From positions 232,671 through 296,670 of the forward strand of contig NZ_CABPSN010000006.1 of NCBI RefSeq assembly GCF_902459565.1: DNA of 64,000 bases. The letters are read 5' to 3'. Under the pieces are notes generated by a model. It saw only the letters and a program-made list of their open reading frames with translations. It had not been told where the DNA came from and did not search any database. Origin of the DNA: Pandoraea aquatica (GTDB taxonomy: Bacteria; Pseudomonadota; Gammaproteobacteria; Burkholderiales; Burkholderiaceae). Of the stretch, positions 27,206 through 36,848 are shown in pieces. Every line of letters starts with the position of its first letter. Positions within the stretch are counted from its first letter, which is position 1. The position numbers were made by a program, and so were the translations under genes.

Positions 27206-27611
27206 GACCTTTCCCCGCTCGAAAAATGCGACGAGTGTAGCAATGCCATCCCAAGAAAATGATGGGAGAAATCCCAAAAGTGACGTGTTCGAGTTTTGCC
27301 ACCAATTTGCCGTTTTAGGCGATGCCACGGATGTTTGCGAGATTTTCGCGGCAATTCATAGATGTTTATGGAAATTTCTTGCGATTGACGTTGCAATCGC
27401 ATCGCCCATGGGCGAATTACGCGAGTTGCACATCAGCAATAGGCGTATGAGCAGCGACGCCACAACCACGCTCGCCCGGCCCAAAAAAAACGGCCCCATG
27501 CTTTCACATGGGGCCGCACTTTTCTGACGCTCGTCGACCGAAGGTGCAGGCCGCGCCGGACTCGCCTCGCAGCGGTCCGACGTATTGCAGACTACCGAAT
27601 GCCGAATGCGC
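27206..27611. other. Intergenic region between gltS and the decarboxylase
   Basis: A 406-bp gap with no convincing gene. The part next to gltS (27206-27420) is unusually A/T-rich for this chromosome and should hold the gltS promoter. GCGATTG and CAATCGC form a small inverted repeat near 27382-27402. The part next to the decarboxylase holds its terminator (27483-27516). Short frames on both strands lack ribosome sites and family features. Confidence 0.6.
27483..27516 (-). terminator. Rho-independent terminator of the decarboxylase gene
   Basis: CGGCCCCATG (27491-27500) pairs with CATGGGGCCG (27507-27516) over a 6-nt loop. On the minus strand it is followed by eight T. It lies 95 bp downstream of the decarboxylase stop. 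Confidence 0.9.
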
Positions 27612-29897
27612 TTACTGTCGCACGCAGTCCACGAAGTACTCGGGACGGCCATCGACTTCCTCGACCACCAGACCGTGAATATCGGTGTGGAAGCCGGGGA
27701 AGCGCTCGTTGAAGTCGCGTGCGAAACGCAGGTATTCGATGATCGCGGCGTTGAAGCGCTCGCCCGGGATCAACAGCGGAATGCCCGGCGGGTACGGCGT
27801 GAGCAGCACGCTCGTGACGCGGCCTTCGAGTTCGTCGATCGGCACCCGGTCGATCTGGCGGTGCGCCAGCTTCGAGAAGGCGTCCGTCGGCTTCATCGCC
27901 GGCTGCATGTCCGAGAGGTACATCTCGGTCGTCACGCGCGCCACGTCGTTCGCCTTGTACACGCTGTGGATCTGATCGCACAGATCGCGCAGACCGATGC
28001 GCTCGTAGCGCGGGAACTGCGCCACGAACTCCGGCAGCACACGCCACAGCGGACGGTTGTGATCGTAGTCGTCCTTGAACTGCTGCAACTCGGTCAGCAT
28101 CGAGTTCCAACGGCCCTTGGTAATGCCGATGGTGAACATGATGAAGAACGAGTACAGGCCGGTCTTCTCCACGATGATGCCGTGCTCGGCGAGGTACTTC
28201 GTCACGATAGCCGCCGGAATGCCGCTTTCGCCGAACTCCCCGCCCACGTCCAGCCCTGGCGTGATGATCGTCGCCTTGATCGGGTCGAGCATGTTGAAAC
28301 CGTCGGCCAGATCGCCGAAGCCGTGCCAGCGGTCGTTCGCCCGCAGCACCCAGTCCTCGCGCTGGATCGGGCCTTCGTCGCCCAGATTCTCCGGGCCCCA
28401 GACCGAGAACCACCACGAATCGCCGTACTCCAGGTCCACCTTGCGCATGGCACGGCGGAAATCGAGCGCTTCGACAATCGACTCTTCGACCAGCGCCGTG
28501 CCGCCCGGCGGCTCCATCATGGCAGCGGCCACGTCGCACGACGCGATGATCGCGTACTGCGGCGAGGTCGACGTGTGCATCAGATACGCTTCGTTGAAAC
28601 GATAGGTATCGAACGTGTGCGCTTCGGATTCCTGCACCACGATCTGCGACGCCTGCGAAATCCCCGCGAGCAGCTTGTGCGTGGAGTGCGTGGCGTAGAT
28701 GGTCGCTTCCGACGAGCGCGGACGGCCTTCGCCGATGGCGTGCATGTCGCGGTAAAACTCGTGGAACGCCGCGTGCGGCAGCCAGGCTTCGTCGAAGTGC
28801 AGCGTGTCGATGTTGTTGCCCAGCACGTCCTTGATCATTTCGACGTTGTAGATCACGCCGTCATACGTGCTTTGCGTGATCGTCAGAATGCGCGGCTTGG
28901 CGTTCGGGTCGCGCTCCAGCACTTCGCGGGCGAACGGGTTCGCTTCGATCTTGGCGCGAATAACGTCCGGCTCGAATTCCGACTTCGGGATCGGACCGAT
29001 GATGCCGAGGTGGTTACGCGTCGGCGTGAGGAACACCGGCACTGCGCCCGTCATCGTGATCGCGTGCAGGATCGACTTGTGGCAGTTACGGTCGACCACG
29101 ACGATATCGCCCGGCGCGACGGTCGCGTGCCAGACGATCTTGTTCGACGTCGACGTACCGTTCGTCACGAAGAAGAGGTGATCGGCGTTGAAGATGCGCG
29201 CAGCGTTGCGCTCGGATGCGCCCACCGGACCGTTGTGGTCGAGCAACTGGCCGAGTTCTTCCACGGCGTTGCAAACGTCGGCGCGCAGCATGTTCTCGCC
29301 GAAGAACTGGTGGAACATCTGACCGACCGGGCTCTTCAGGAACGCCACGCCGCCCGAGTGCCCCGGGCAGTGCCACGAGTACGAACCGTCTGCCGCGTAA
29401 TGCGTGAGCGAGCGGAAGAACGGCGGCGGCAGCGAGTCGAGGTACGACTTCGCTTCACGGATGATGTGACGCGCCACGAACTCCGGCGTGTCTTCGAACA
29501 TGTGAATGAAGCCGTGCAGCTCGCGCAGGATGTCGTTCGGAATGTGGCGCGACGTACGCGTCTCGCCGTACAGGAAAATCGGAATGTCCGGATTGCGACG
29601 GCGCACTTCCTGCACGAAGGCACGCAGGTTGATGATGGCCAGTGCGAGTTCGCCCTCGCCTTCACCGCCCGCTTCGCTCGAGAACGTGCCGAACTCGTCG
29701 TCGTCGATGGACAGGATGAAGCTCGACGCGCGGCTCGCCTGCTGCGCAAACGAGGTCAGGTCGCCGTAGCTGGTGAGGCCGTTGACCTCCATGCCCTCGG
29801 CTTCGATAGCCTCCGCCAAAGAGCGAATCCCGGACCCGGAGATGTTTTCGGAGCGGAAGTCCTCGTCGATGATGACGATCGGAAAACGGAATTTCAT
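27612..29897 (-). CDS. Orn/Lys/Arg decarboxylase, class I PLP-dependent (AdiA-like)
   Basis: A 761-residue fold-type I PLP decarboxylase. It has an N-terminal CheY-like wing domain (about 1-130, opening FRFPIVIIDEDF), the PLP domain with CPGHSGG (177-183), the HFDEAW motif (367-372) carrying the cofactor aspartate, and the PLP-binding Lys408 in ATHSTHKLL, then a C-terminal domain. The length is close to E. coli AdiA (755) and longer than lysine decarboxylases (about 713), so arginine is the best guess, but lysine or ornithine cannot be excluded. The start is ATG 29897 with AAGGAA upstream; an in-frame extension upstream lacks family residues. Such enzymes consume protons for acid resistance or make polyamines. 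It sits between dcd and gltS. Confidence 0.9.
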   Translation of the reverse strand: MKFRFPIVIIDEDFRSENISGSGIRSLAEAIEAEGMEVNGLTSYGDLTSFAQQASRASSFILSIDDDEFGTFSSEAGGEGEGELALAIINLRAFVQEVRRRNPDIPIFLYGETRTSRHIPNDILRELHGFIHMFEDTPEFVARHIIREAKSYLDSLPPPFFRSLTHYAADGSYSWHCPGHSGGVAFLKSPVGQMFHQFFGENMLRADVCNAVEELGQLLDHNGPVGASERNAARIFNADHLFFVTNGTSTSNKIVWHATVAPGDIVVVDRNCHKSILHAITMTGAVPVFLTPTRNHLGIIGPIPKSEFEPDVIRAKIEANPFAREVLERDPNAKPRILTITQSTYDGVIYNVEMIKDVLGNNIDTLHFDEAWLPHAAFHEFYRDMHAIGEGRPRSSEATIYATHSTHKLLAGISQASQIVVQESEAHTFDTYRFNEAYLMHTSTSPQYAIIASCDVAAAMMEPPGGTALVEESIVEALDFRRAMRKVDLEYGDSWWFSVWGPENLGDEGPIQREDWVLRANDRWHGFGDLADGFNMLDPIKATIITPGLDVGGEFGESGIPAAIVTKYLAEHGIIVEKTGLYSFFIMFTIGITKGRWNSMLTELQQFKDDYDHNRPLWRVLPEFVAQFPRYERIGLRDLCDQIHSVYKANDVARVTTEMYLSDMQPAMKPTDAFSKLAHRQIDRVPIDELEGRVTSVLLTPYPPGIPLLIPGERFNAAIIEYLRFARDFNERFPGFHTDIHGLVVEEVDGRPEYFVDCVRQ

Positions 29898-30003
29898 TGG
29901 CGTTCCTTCGACAAAAGAACGAGCCACGGTCCGACATGGCCGTGGCTCTGGGGCATTGCGATGTGTGGGGTGCTCACCGGCGGCGAGTAACGAGCCTAGC
30001 AGG

Positions 30004-30573
30004 CTAGGTTTTCGGCAGCGTGACACCACGCTGTCCCTGATACTTGCCGCCACGATCCTTGTACGAGGTCTCGCAGACTTCGTCGGATTCGAAGAACAGC
30101 ACCTGAGCCACGCCTTCGTTGGCGTAGATCTTCGCCGGCAGCGGCGTCGTGTTCGAGAATTCCAGGGTCACGTAGCCCTCCCATTCGGGTTCGAACGGCG
30201 TTACGTTCACGATGATGCCGCAACGGGCATACGTCGACTTGCCCAGGCACACGGTCAGTACGCTGCGCGGAATGCGGAAGTACTCGACGGTGCGCGCAAG
30301 CGCGAACGAGTTCGGCGGAATGATGCAGACATCGCTCTCGACGTCGACGAAGGACTTCTCGTCGAAGTTCTTCGGATCGACGATCGTCGAGTTGATGTTC
30401 GTGAAGACCTTGAATTCAGGCGCACAGCGAATGTCGTAGCCGTAGCTCGACGTGCCGTAGCTGACGATCTTTTGCCCGTCCTGGGAATACCGGATCTGCG
30501 ACGGCTCGAAGGGCTCGATCATGCCGTGCTCCTCGGCCATACGACGGATCCATTTGTCGGACTTGATGCTCAT
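30004..30573 (-). CDS. dcd: dCTP deaminase
   Basis: A 189-residue enzyme converting dCTP to dUTP for dTMP synthesis; the length matches the family. Conserved residues are clear: [11 protein letters not shown], the catalytic region [24 protein letters not shown], and the C-terminal [13 protein letters not shown] that closes over the nucleotide. It lies upstream of the decarboxylase on the same strand, with a 106-bp gap. Confidence 0.97.
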   Translation of the reverse strand: MSIKSDKWIRRMAEEHGMIEPFEPSQIRYSQDGQKIVSYGTSSYGYDIRCAPEFKVFTNINSTIVDPKNFDEKSFVDVESDVCIIPPNSFALARTVEYFRIPRSVLTVCLGKSTYARCGIIVNVTPFEPEWEGYVTLEFSNTTPLPAKIYANEGVAQVLFFESDEVCETSYKDRGGKYQGQRGVTLPKT

Positions 30574-30728
30574 GTGTGGGCCTGAATTGGGGTAGTACGT
30601 AAAAAGTGGGCATATTTTACGCGAATGTTGCGGTGCGGTGATGTTTTCACTCGCAGCGCCCCGCGCCGGGCCTCCCGGCCCGGCCCGACGGGCTTTGTGA
30701 CGTGCCTACCCCGCCCTTCATGCCGTCC

Positions 30729-31811
30729 TTACGTGTTCTGCACGACGATCGACGGGAATTTGCTCGTCATGTCCTTCTGGCGCGCCGCAATCTTCACCGC
30801 GACCTTGCGGGCGATGGCCTTGTACAGCTCGGCCACGCGGCCGTCCGGGTCGCCCACCACGCTCGGCATACCCGCGTCTGCATGCACGCGAATGCTCATC
30901 TCCAGCGGCAGCTTGCCCAGCAGATCGACGTCGAAATCGTGGCTCATGCGCTCGCCGCCGCCCACGCCGAAGATCGGTTCCTCGTGGCCGCAGTTCGAGC
31001 AGATATGCAGGCTCATGTTCTCGATCAGCCCAAGAATCGGCACGCCGACCTTCTCGAACATCTTAAGGCCCTTGCGTGCGTCGAGCAGCGCCAGATCCTG
31101 CGGCGTGGTCACGATGACCGCGCCCGTGACCGGCACCTTCTGCGCGAGCGTGAGCTGGATGTCGCCCGTGCCCGGCGGCATGTCGACGATCAGATAGTCG
31201 AGGTCGTGCCAGTTCGTCTGGTTGAGCAGTTGTTCGAGCGCCTGCGTGACCATCGGGCCGCGCCAGACCATGGGATTGTCCGGCTCGATCAGGAAGCCGA
31301 TGGAGCTGGCTTGCAAGCCGTGACCGCTCATCGGTTCGAGGGTTTTGCCGTCCTTCGATTCCGGCTTGCCGTGAATGCCCAGCAGCGTCGGCAGCGACGG
31401 GCCGTAGATGTCTGCATCGAGAATGCCGACATTGGCGCCTTCGGCGGCCAGCGCGAGCGCCAGATTCACGGCCGTGGTGCTCTTGCCCACGCCGCCCTTG
31501 CCCGAGGCCACAGCCACGATGTTTTTGACATTGGGAAGGAGCTTCACCCCGCGTTGTACGGTGTGCGCTACGATCTTTTGGCCGATTTCGACGGCCACGC
31601 GCTCGACTCCGGGCAGCTTGCCGACGGCCTCGGTGATACGCGTGCGCATCGCTTCGAACTGGCTTTTGGCGGGATAACCGAACTCGATCTGAATCCCGAC
31701 GTGGCCGTGCTCGGCCGCGACCTGCTTCACATACTTACCGGCGATCAGGTCCAGGCCCGTATCCGGGTCGACGATGCCACGCAGCACTTCATTGATTTGG
31801 GCGACTTCCAT
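30729..31811 (-). CDS. apbC: Iron-sulfur cluster carrier protein ApbC/Mrp
   Basis: A 360-residue P-loop ATPase that carries and inserts Fe-S clusters. Residues 1-80 are the DUF59/MIP18-like domain. The deviant Walker A GKGGVGKST is at 104-112, the DADIYGPSLP switch at 132-141, DMPPGTGD near 210-217, and the cluster-binding CxxC at Cys271 and Cys274 (CSNCGHEEPIFG). It stands alone on the minus strand, 155 bp from dcd. Confidence 0.95.
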   Translation of the reverse strand: MEVAQINEVLRGIVDPDTGLDLIAGKYVKQVAAEHGHVGIQIEFGYPAKSQFEAMRTRITEAVGKLPGVERVAVEIGQKIVAHTVQRGVKLLPNVKNIVAVASGKGGVGKSTTAVNLALALAAEGANVGILDADIYGPSLPTLLGIHGKPESKDGKTLEPMSGHGLQASSIGFLIEPDNPMVWRGPMVTQALEQLLNQTNWHDLDYLIVDMPPGTGDIQLTLAQKVPVTGAVIVTTPQDLALLDARKGLKMFEKVGVPILGLIENMSLHICSNCGHEEPIFGVGGGERMSHDFDVDLLGKLPLEMSIRVHADAGMPSVVGDPDGRVAELYKAIARKVAVKIAARQKDMTSKFPSIVVQNT

Positions 31812-32085
31812 GTGGGTCTCTCGCTCTGTCGGGGCGCACCGGGATAGCCCGGATTAGCGCTAACAACTTGTAACAACCGTGGCGCACGCTCTCGACTAGC
31901 ATTCGAGGCGCGCGTGTTATGGGGAACCAGCCGTCGCGGCAAGATGTCCTTGCCTGCGGTTGAAGCTCAGCGCTATTGTAAAAGACGTCGCGCCGTCAGG
32001 CTCAAAACCCCTGCGGCGCGCGCGTGCTTCAACGAAGTGCTTACGCGTGTTTCATCACAGCTAGCTAATCGATAAGGAGCCTCAA

Positions 32086-32748
32086 ATGAACAAGAACACT
32101 CTGCGCGCTTCCGCGCTCGTACTGGTCTCGGCCGCCATGCTGGCCGGATGCCAGACGCAGCAGGGCACCAATACTGCTGTGGGCACCGGTGTCGGCGCAG
32201 CGGTCGGGGCGGGGCTGGGCAACCTCATCGGAGGCAATACCACCGGCACCCTGATCGGCGCGGCGGTCGGCGCAGCCGCAGGCGGTGCCACGGGCTACAA
32301 CTGGCAGTCCATCAAGAACACGCTGGGCGGTCACACGGCCGGCACCGGCACCCAGATCTCAGAGCGCCCGGACGGTCAGCTCCAGGTCAACGTGCCGAGC
32401 GACGTGACGTTCGACACGAATCAGTACGCCATCAAGCCGAACTTTGCCGCCGTGCTCACCGATCTGGCGAACTCGCTTAACCAGAATCCGGGCATCACGG
32501 CCCGTGTGATCGGCCACACCGACAGCACCGGTGGCGATCGCATCAACATCCCGCTCTCGCAAAATCGTGCCAATGCGGTCATCCAGTATCTGACCTCGCG
32601 CGGCGTCGATGCTCGCCGTCTGCAAGGTGTGGGCGTCGCCTCCAGCCAGCCGGTCGCCTCGGACGCCACGGCGGAAGGCCGCGCCCAGAACCGTCGCGTG
32701 GAAATCCTGCTGCAAGCACCGCAACAGCAAACGCAACCGCCGCGCTAA
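32086..32748 (+). CDS. OmpA-family outer-membrane lipoprotein
   Basis: A 220-residue lipoprotein with signal peptide and lipobox LAGC (lipidated Cys22). Residues about 30-70 form a glycine-zipper region with repeated GxxxG (GTGVGAAVGAGLGNLIGG), and residues about 105-213 form an OmpA C-terminal peptidoglycan-binding domain (FDTNQYAIKP, GHTDSTGGD, LSQNRANAV, NRRVEI). It should anchor the outer membrane to peptidoglycan, like Pal/YiaD-type proteins. AAGGAG lies 7 nt before the ATG. It is monocistronic, ended by the hairpin at 32797. Confidence 0.92.
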   Translation: MNKNTLRASALVLVSAAMLAGCQTQQGTNTAVGTGVGAAVGAGLGNLIGGNTTGTLIGAAVGAAAGGATGYNWQSIKNTLGGHTAGTGTQISERPDGQLQVNVPSDVTFDTNQYAIKPNFAAVLTDLANSLNQNPGITARVIGHTDSTGGDRINIPLSQNRANAVIQYLTSRGVDARRLQGVGVASSQPVASDATAEGRAQNRRVEILLQAPQQQTQPPR

Positions 32749-32796
32749 GCGCTGCGAGAAGCCGCACCGGACTGACGTCAGATCAGCTCAATCAAA

Positions 32797-32827
32797 CGCA
32801 TGCCCGGTCCGCCGGGCATGCGCGTTT
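32797..32827 (+). terminator. Terminator after the OmpA-family gene
   Basis: GCATGCCCGG pairs with CCGGGCATGC over a 4-nt loop, then GCGTTT. It lies 49 bp after the stop codon. Confidence 0.75.
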
Positions 32828-33123
32828 CCGGACCCCGGCCGCATTGCATGTTGCAACGCAGCATCGAAAGTCGGCACATCGGTTGAACTAATCCCTTGCC
32901 CCATCGCTCAGACCCTTCGGAAGTGCCTACCGTGGGCGCTTTCATCTCCTCTTTGTTATTGACGTTACGTGTGCCTAGTTATGCCGGAACCTGGTTCCGG
33001 CTTTTTTTTGGCCGCTCGCTTTTCCACGACACAGCACTGCCCGGACGTCCGTTTGGGCGCGGGCGCCGCCCGCCTGCTAGAATCGTCCTTTCCCGCAACC
33101 CTCAACCCACATAGTCAAACCAC
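32828..33123 (+). other. Gene-free stretch before metG with an orphan intrinsic terminator
   Basis: About 300 bp with no credible protein gene. A textbook terminator sits at 32983-33009: GCCGGAAC pairs with GTTCCGGC over CTG, followed by eight T. It cannot belong to the OmpA gene, which already has one, so it may end a short leader or a small RNA of up to about 150 nt, or attenuate metG. A TTGTTA and TAGTTA pair 17 bp apart just before the hairpin is promoter-like. The metG ATG has no strong Shine-Dalgarno. Confidence 0.5.
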
Positions 33124-35238
33124 ATGTCCCGCCGCATTCTTGTCACATCCGCACTGCCGTACGCCAATGGCCAGATTCACATCGGTCACCTGGTGGAATA
33201 CATCCAGACCGACATCTGGGTACGGTTCATGCGAATGCAGGGCCATGAGGTCTACTACGTTGGCGCGGACGATACGCACGGCACGCCGGTCATGCTGCGC
33301 GCCGAAAAGGAAGGCCTCACGCCCAAGCAACTGATCGATCGCGTGTGGACGGAGCACAAGCGTGACTTCGACAGTTTCAATATCTCGTTCGACAACTACT
33401 ATTCGACGGATTCTGAAGAGAACCGCGAATTGTCCGAGAACGTCTATCTCGCGCTGAAGGAACAGGGCCTGATCGAGGCGCGCGAGATCGAACAGGCGTA
33501 CGACCCGGTCAAGGAGATGTTCCTGCCGGACCGCTTCATCAAGGGTGAATGCCCGAAATGCGGCGCGAAGGATCAGTACGGCGATTCGTGCGAAGTCTGC
33601 GGCTCGACCTATGCGCCGACCGACCTGATCAATCCGTTCTCGGTCGTCTCCGGTGCCACGCCGATTCGCAAGACGTCGACGCACTACTTCTTCAAGCTCT
33701 CGGACAAGCGCTGCGAGCAGTTCCTGCGCAAGTGGGTGTCGGGCCTCGCCCAGCCCGAAGCCGCGAACAAGATGAAGGAATGGCTCGGTGAAGATGGCGA
33801 ATCGACGCTCGCCGACTGGGACATCTCGCGCGATGCGCCCTACTTCGGCTTCGAGATTCCTGGCGCGCCGGGCAAGTACTTCTACGTGTGGCTCGACGCA
33901 CCGGTCGGCTATTACGCCAGCTTCAAGAACCTGTGCGCCAAGCGCGGTCTGAACTTCGACGAATGGGTCAAGCCCGGTTCCACGACCGAGCAGTACCACT
34001 TCATCGGCAAGGACATCATGTACTTCCACACGCTGTTCTGGCCGGCGATGCTCGAATTCTCGGGCCATCGCACGCCGACCAACGTGTACGCCCACGGTTT
34101 CCTGACCGTGGACGGCCAGAAGATGTCGAAGTCGCGCGGCACGTTCATCACGGCCCAGAGCTTCATCGATACGGGTCTGAATCCGGAATGGCTGCGCTAT
34201 TACATCGGCGCCAAGCTCGGCAACACGATGGAAGACCTCGACCTGAACCTCGATGACTTCATCGCGCGGGTGAACAGCGATCTGGTCGGCAAGTACGTGA
34301 ACATCGCCAGCCGCGCCGCCGGCTTCCTGATCAAGCGTTTCGACGGCCGTGTTTCGGCAGACGCCATGAACGCGCCGTTGCTCGCACAGGTGCGCGCCGC
34401 CGCCCCGCAGATCGCGGCGTATTACGAAGGTCGCGAGTTCGGCAAGGCGCTGCGTCTGGTGATGGAACAGGCCGACGCGATCAACGGTTACGTCGATACG
34501 GTCAAGCCGTGGGACCTGGCGAAGGATCCGGCGCAAGCCGCGGCGCTGCACGAGGCTTGCTCGGTGTGTCTGGAAGCGTTCCGCTTGCTGACGCTGTACC
34601 TCAAGCCGGTACTGCCGACGACGTCGCAAGCAGTGGAGCAGTTCCTGAACATCGCCCCGCAGACGTGGCAGGACGTGAACCGTCCGCTCACCGCCGATGC
34701 CGCCATCAGCGCGTACAAGCATCTGATGACGCGCGTCGAAGGCAAGCAGGTCGAAGCGCTGCTCGCGGCCAACCGCGACTCGCTGCAAGCGACGGCCCCG
34801 GTGGCCGATGCCGCCGCAGCGAAGGGCAAGGACAAGGCGGCAAAGTCCGAGAAGGCTGAGAAGGGGGAGAAAGCGGCAGAGAAGGCAGACGACGGCATCA
34901 TCACCATCGACGACTTCGCCAAGATCGATTTGCGCATTGCGCGCATCGTCGATTGCAAGGCCGTCGAAGGGTCGGACAAGCTGCTGCAACTCACGCTCGA
35001 CGTGGGCGAAGCGCAAACGCGCAACGTCTTCTCCGGCATCAAGTCGGCGTATCCGCAGCCTGAAGTGCTCGTGGGCAAGCTGACGGTGATGGTCGCCAAC
35101 CTCGCCCCGCGCAAGATGAAGTTCGGCCTGTCGGAAGGTATGGTGCTCGCCGCGTCGGCCGCCGACGAGAAGGCAGAACCGGGCATCTACATTCTTGAGC
35201 CGCACAACGGCGCGAAGCCCGGCATGCGCGTGAAGTAA
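33124..35238 (+). CDS. metG: Methionyl-tRNA synthetase
   Basis: A 704-residue class Ia synthetase charging tRNA-Met. The HIGH motif is at 19-22 and KMSKS at 333-337. Two CxxC zinc knuckles (GECPKCG and SCEVCG) are near residues 140-165. An Ala/Lys/Glu-rich linker (about 560-590) leads to a C-terminal EMAP/Trbp111-type tRNA-binding domain (about 595-704, opening [16 protein letters not shown]) that dimerises and binds tRNA. The length is typical of two-domain MetG. It is followed by a strong hairpin terminator. Confidence 0.98.
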   Translation: MSRRILVTSALPYANGQIHIGHLVEYIQTDIWVRFMRMQGHEVYYVGADDTHGTPVMLRAEKEGLTPKQLIDRVWTEHKRDFDSFNISFDNYYSTDSEENRELSENVYLALKEQGLIEAREIEQAYDPVKEMFLPDRFIKGECPKCGAKDQYGDSCEVCGSTYAPTDLINPFSVVSGATPIRKTSTHYFFKLSDKRCEQFLRKWVSGLAQPEAANKMKEWLGEDGESTLADWDISRDAPYFGFEIPGAPGKYFYVWLDAPVGYYASFKNLCAKRGLNFDEWVKPGSTTEQYHFIGKDIMYFHTLFWPAMLEFSGHRTPTNVYAHGFLTVDGQKMSKSRGTFITAQSFIDTGLNPEWLRYYIGAKLGNTMEDLDLNLDDFIARVNSDLVGKYVNIASRAAGFLIKRFDGRVSADAMNAPLLAQVRAAAPQIAAYYEGREFGKALRLVMEQADAINGYVDTVKPWDLAKDPAQAAALHEACSVCLEAFRLLTLYLKPVLPTTSQAVEQFLNIAPQTWQDVNRPLTADAAISAYKHLMTRVEGKQVEALLAANRDSLQATAPVADAAAAKGKDKAAKSEKAEKGEKAAEKADDGIITIDDFAKIDLRIARIVDCKAVEGSDKLLQLTLDVGEAQTRNVFSGIKSAYPQPEVLVGKLTVMVANLAPRKMKFGLSEGMVLAASAADEKAEPGIYILEPHNGAKPGMRVK

Positions 35239-35258
35239 AACACGCAGTCCAGAAAGCG

Positions 35259-35300
35259 AAACACCCCGAGCGCCGGCGATCCGGCCTCGGGGTGTTTTGC
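35259..35300. terminator. Terminator between metG and the Lrp-type regulator
   Basis: AAACACCCCGAG pairs with CTCGGGGTGTTT, and an inner GCCGG/CCGGC stem extends it. TTTT follows on plus and TTT on minus, so it can end both convergent genes. It starts 20 bp after metG. Confidence 0.8.
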
Positions 35301-35331
35301 TTTGGGGCGTCGGTGGGCTTGCCTATCTCGC

Positions 35332-35793
35332 TTAGCGCAAGTGGTCCACCGGCAATGCGGTGGTGAACTTCACCGTCTCCATCGAAAAACTGGCGCTGAT
35401 GTCCTGAAGATCGGCCACGCGGATGAGCTTTTTGTAGAAACGGTCGTAGGCCGCGATGTCCGGCAGATAGACCTTGAGCAGATAGTCGATCTCGCCCGCC
35501 ATGCGATGGATTTCGACAATTTCGGGCAGTTCCCGCGCCCCCGCGACGAAACGGACCATCCAGTCCTCACTGTGCGTTGCCGCCTTGATGAAGACGAAGG
35601 CTGTCACGCGCAGGTCGAGTTGCTGCGGATCGCACAGCGTCACCTGCCCGGTGATCACACCGCTTTCGCGCAAACGCTGCACGCGCCGCCAGCAAGGCGT
35701 GGGCGACAGATGTACCGCTTCGGCCAACTCACCGAGTGAGCGCGAGGCATCGGATTGCAGATTTTCGAGAATTGCGAGATCGGTTTTGTCCAC
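35332..35793 (-). CDS. Lrp/AsnC-family transcriptional regulator
   Basis: A 153-residue regulator with an N-terminal winged helix-turn-helix (about 1-60; recognition region LSPTPCWRRVQRLRESG) and a C-terminal RAM/ligand-binding domain (about 70-145; MAGEIDYLLKVYLPD). These proteins form octamers that sense amino acids. It is divergent from the small DUF6356 gene, and the 116-bp gap contains an inverted repeat that is a likely operator. Ligand and regulon are unknown. Confidence 0.93.
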   Translation of the reverse strand: MDKTDLAILENLQSDASRSLGELAEAVHLSPTPCWRRVQRLRESGVITGQVTLCDPQQLDLRVTAFVFIKAATHSEDWMVRFVAGARELPEIVEIHRMAGEIDYLLKVYLPDIAAYDRFYKKLIRVADLQDISASFSMETVKFTTALPVDHLR

Positions 35794-35816
35794 GATGGCC
35801 CCTGGGAGGAAAATTT

Positions 35817-35852
35817 TTCCAAATCCTACCCCATTCGAGGGAAGATTTGGAA
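35817..35852. promoter_or_regulatory. Inverted repeat in the Lrp/DUF6356 divergent promoter
   Basis: TTCCAAATC (35817-35825) and GATTTGGAA (35844-35852) form a perfect 9-bp inverted repeat with 18 bp between arms, centred in the 116-bp divergent gap. It is a good candidate for autoregulation by the Lrp-type protein and for control of the DUF6356 gene. The binding role is inferred. Confidence 0.5.
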
Positions 35853-35909
35853 GCCTTTACTCGGCGACGGCAAGTAGACTTCAGAAACATTCCGATAACA
35901 ACGCTCGCC

Positions 35910-36152
35910 ATGAAAATCTTCACTCAACATCCTGCTTCTGTCGGCGAAAACTATCTCCAGCATATGGGGACGTCGCTGTCATTCGCTCTGCCCCTGCTCG
36001 GCGCGTGCCTTGCGTGTCTCGTCCACGCGGTGCTGCCGTTCATGTTCGAGAAGACGGGCAGCCGGATCATCACACGTCTGCACGATCGGATGGTGACGCA
36101 TCGCGACCGTCGCGCAGGGCATCAGACGCAAGCGCCGCAGACAATGCAGTAA
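35910..36152 (+). CDS. Small DUF6356-like membrane protein
   Basis: An 80-residue protein starting MKIFTQHPASVGENYLQHM. A single hydrophobic segment (about residues 22-45, LSFALPLLGACLACLVHAVL) suggests one membrane span, followed by a basic tail (TRLHDRMVTHRDRR). The start matches what I recall of the DUF6356 family, which has no known function. The start at ATG 35910 was chosen over a longer frame that runs through the regulator gene and promoter. It may be controlled by the divergent Lrp-type regulator. Confidence 0.75.
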   Translation: MKIFTQHPASVGENYLQHMGTSLSFALPLLGACLACLVHAVLPFMFEKTGSRIITRLHDRMVTHRDRRAGHQTQAPQTMQ

Positions 36153-36162
36153 CGCCGAACCG

Positions 36163-36777
36163 TCACGGCCGCTCCGACGCCGGATCCGGCGAGCGCGACG
36201 TCACCGTGACGCGGCCGTCCGGGCCGAAATGCGCGTTGAACATGCCCGGCGTGTTCACGCCGTCCTCAAGCCAGCGCCAGCTCCACACCGTCTCCTTCTT
36301 CAGACGATACTCCGCGACCGTCGTCGGCTTGCCGAGCAGACGCCGCACGTCGTCCTGCGACATGCCCGGCTGCACCTGCTGGAAGTTCTCCGCCGAGAGC
36401 GCCTGCGTCACACTGCGCAGCTTGCCGTCGGCACCGATGTCCACCATATAGGTTCGCAATCCGCCCGGTGAGCGCGGATATTCGAGACGACGCGAACCGT
36501 CGTCGTTCTCCCACACGATCTCGGGCTTGCCCATCTGATCGCGCACCTGCGCCTCGGTCGTGACACCCGGTTTGAGGTCGCGCAGCATCAGATCGTCCGG
36601 CTTGACGGCGTTGAACGTGTCTCGCGCCTTTTCGCGCACCTTGTCGATCTGCTGCTGATCGCAGCCGAACAGTCCCAACAGACTCGCAAGCAATCCCATA
36701 GCGACTCCCCAACGAAGGCCTCGGCGCGCACCGACGTCGCGCGCGCCATGATCGAAATCGAACGAGGTTTTCATCAT
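36163..36777 (-). CDS. Outer-membrane lipoprotein with two BamE-like repeats
   Basis: A 204-residue lipoprotein with an unusual 20-residue charged start, a hydrophobic signal core and lipobox LFGC (Cys39). Two BamE/SmpA-OmlA-like units follow. Unit 1 (about 68-122) has LKPGVTTEAQVRDQMGKP and an ending DGKLRSV. Unit 2 (about 135-192) has VQPGMSQDDVRRLLGKP and an ending DGRVTVT. Canonical BamE has one unit. It lies 71 bp downstream of tamB on the same strand, so a role in outer-membrane protein insertion with the TAM complex is likely by context. GGGAGGG precedes the tandem ATGs. It is probably not the housekeeping BamE. Confidence 0.82.
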   Translation of the reverse strand: MMKTSFDFDHGARDVGARRGLRWGVAMGLLASLLGLFGCDQQQIDKVREKARDTFNAVKPDDLMLRDLKPGVTTEAQVRDQMGKPEIVWENDDGSRRLEYPRSPGGLRTYMVDIGADGKLRSVTQALSAENFQQVQPGMSQDDVRRLLGKPTTVAEYRLKKETVWSWRWLEDGVNTPGMFNAHFGPDGRVTVTSRSPDPASERP

Positions 36778-36848
36778 TACCCTCCCTTTCCCTGTTGTCC
36801 CTGTGATCGGCCGCGCTCCCGCATCAGCGACGCAGCGTCATCAGTGCA

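Noticed and set aside
27206..27611. Small genes in the gltS-decarboxylase gap
   Set aside because: Frames of about 100 codons exist on both strands but have no ribosome site or recognisable family, and they run into the neighbouring genes.
27585..29990. 801-codon plus-strand frame opposite the AdiA-like decarboxylase
   Set aside because: It mirrors the decarboxylase exactly and shows Arg/His/Val-rich shadow composition.
33115..35205. 696-codon minus-strand frame opposite metG
   Set aside because: It is antisense of a textbook metG with HIGH and KMSKS motifs, so the metG strand is the coding one.
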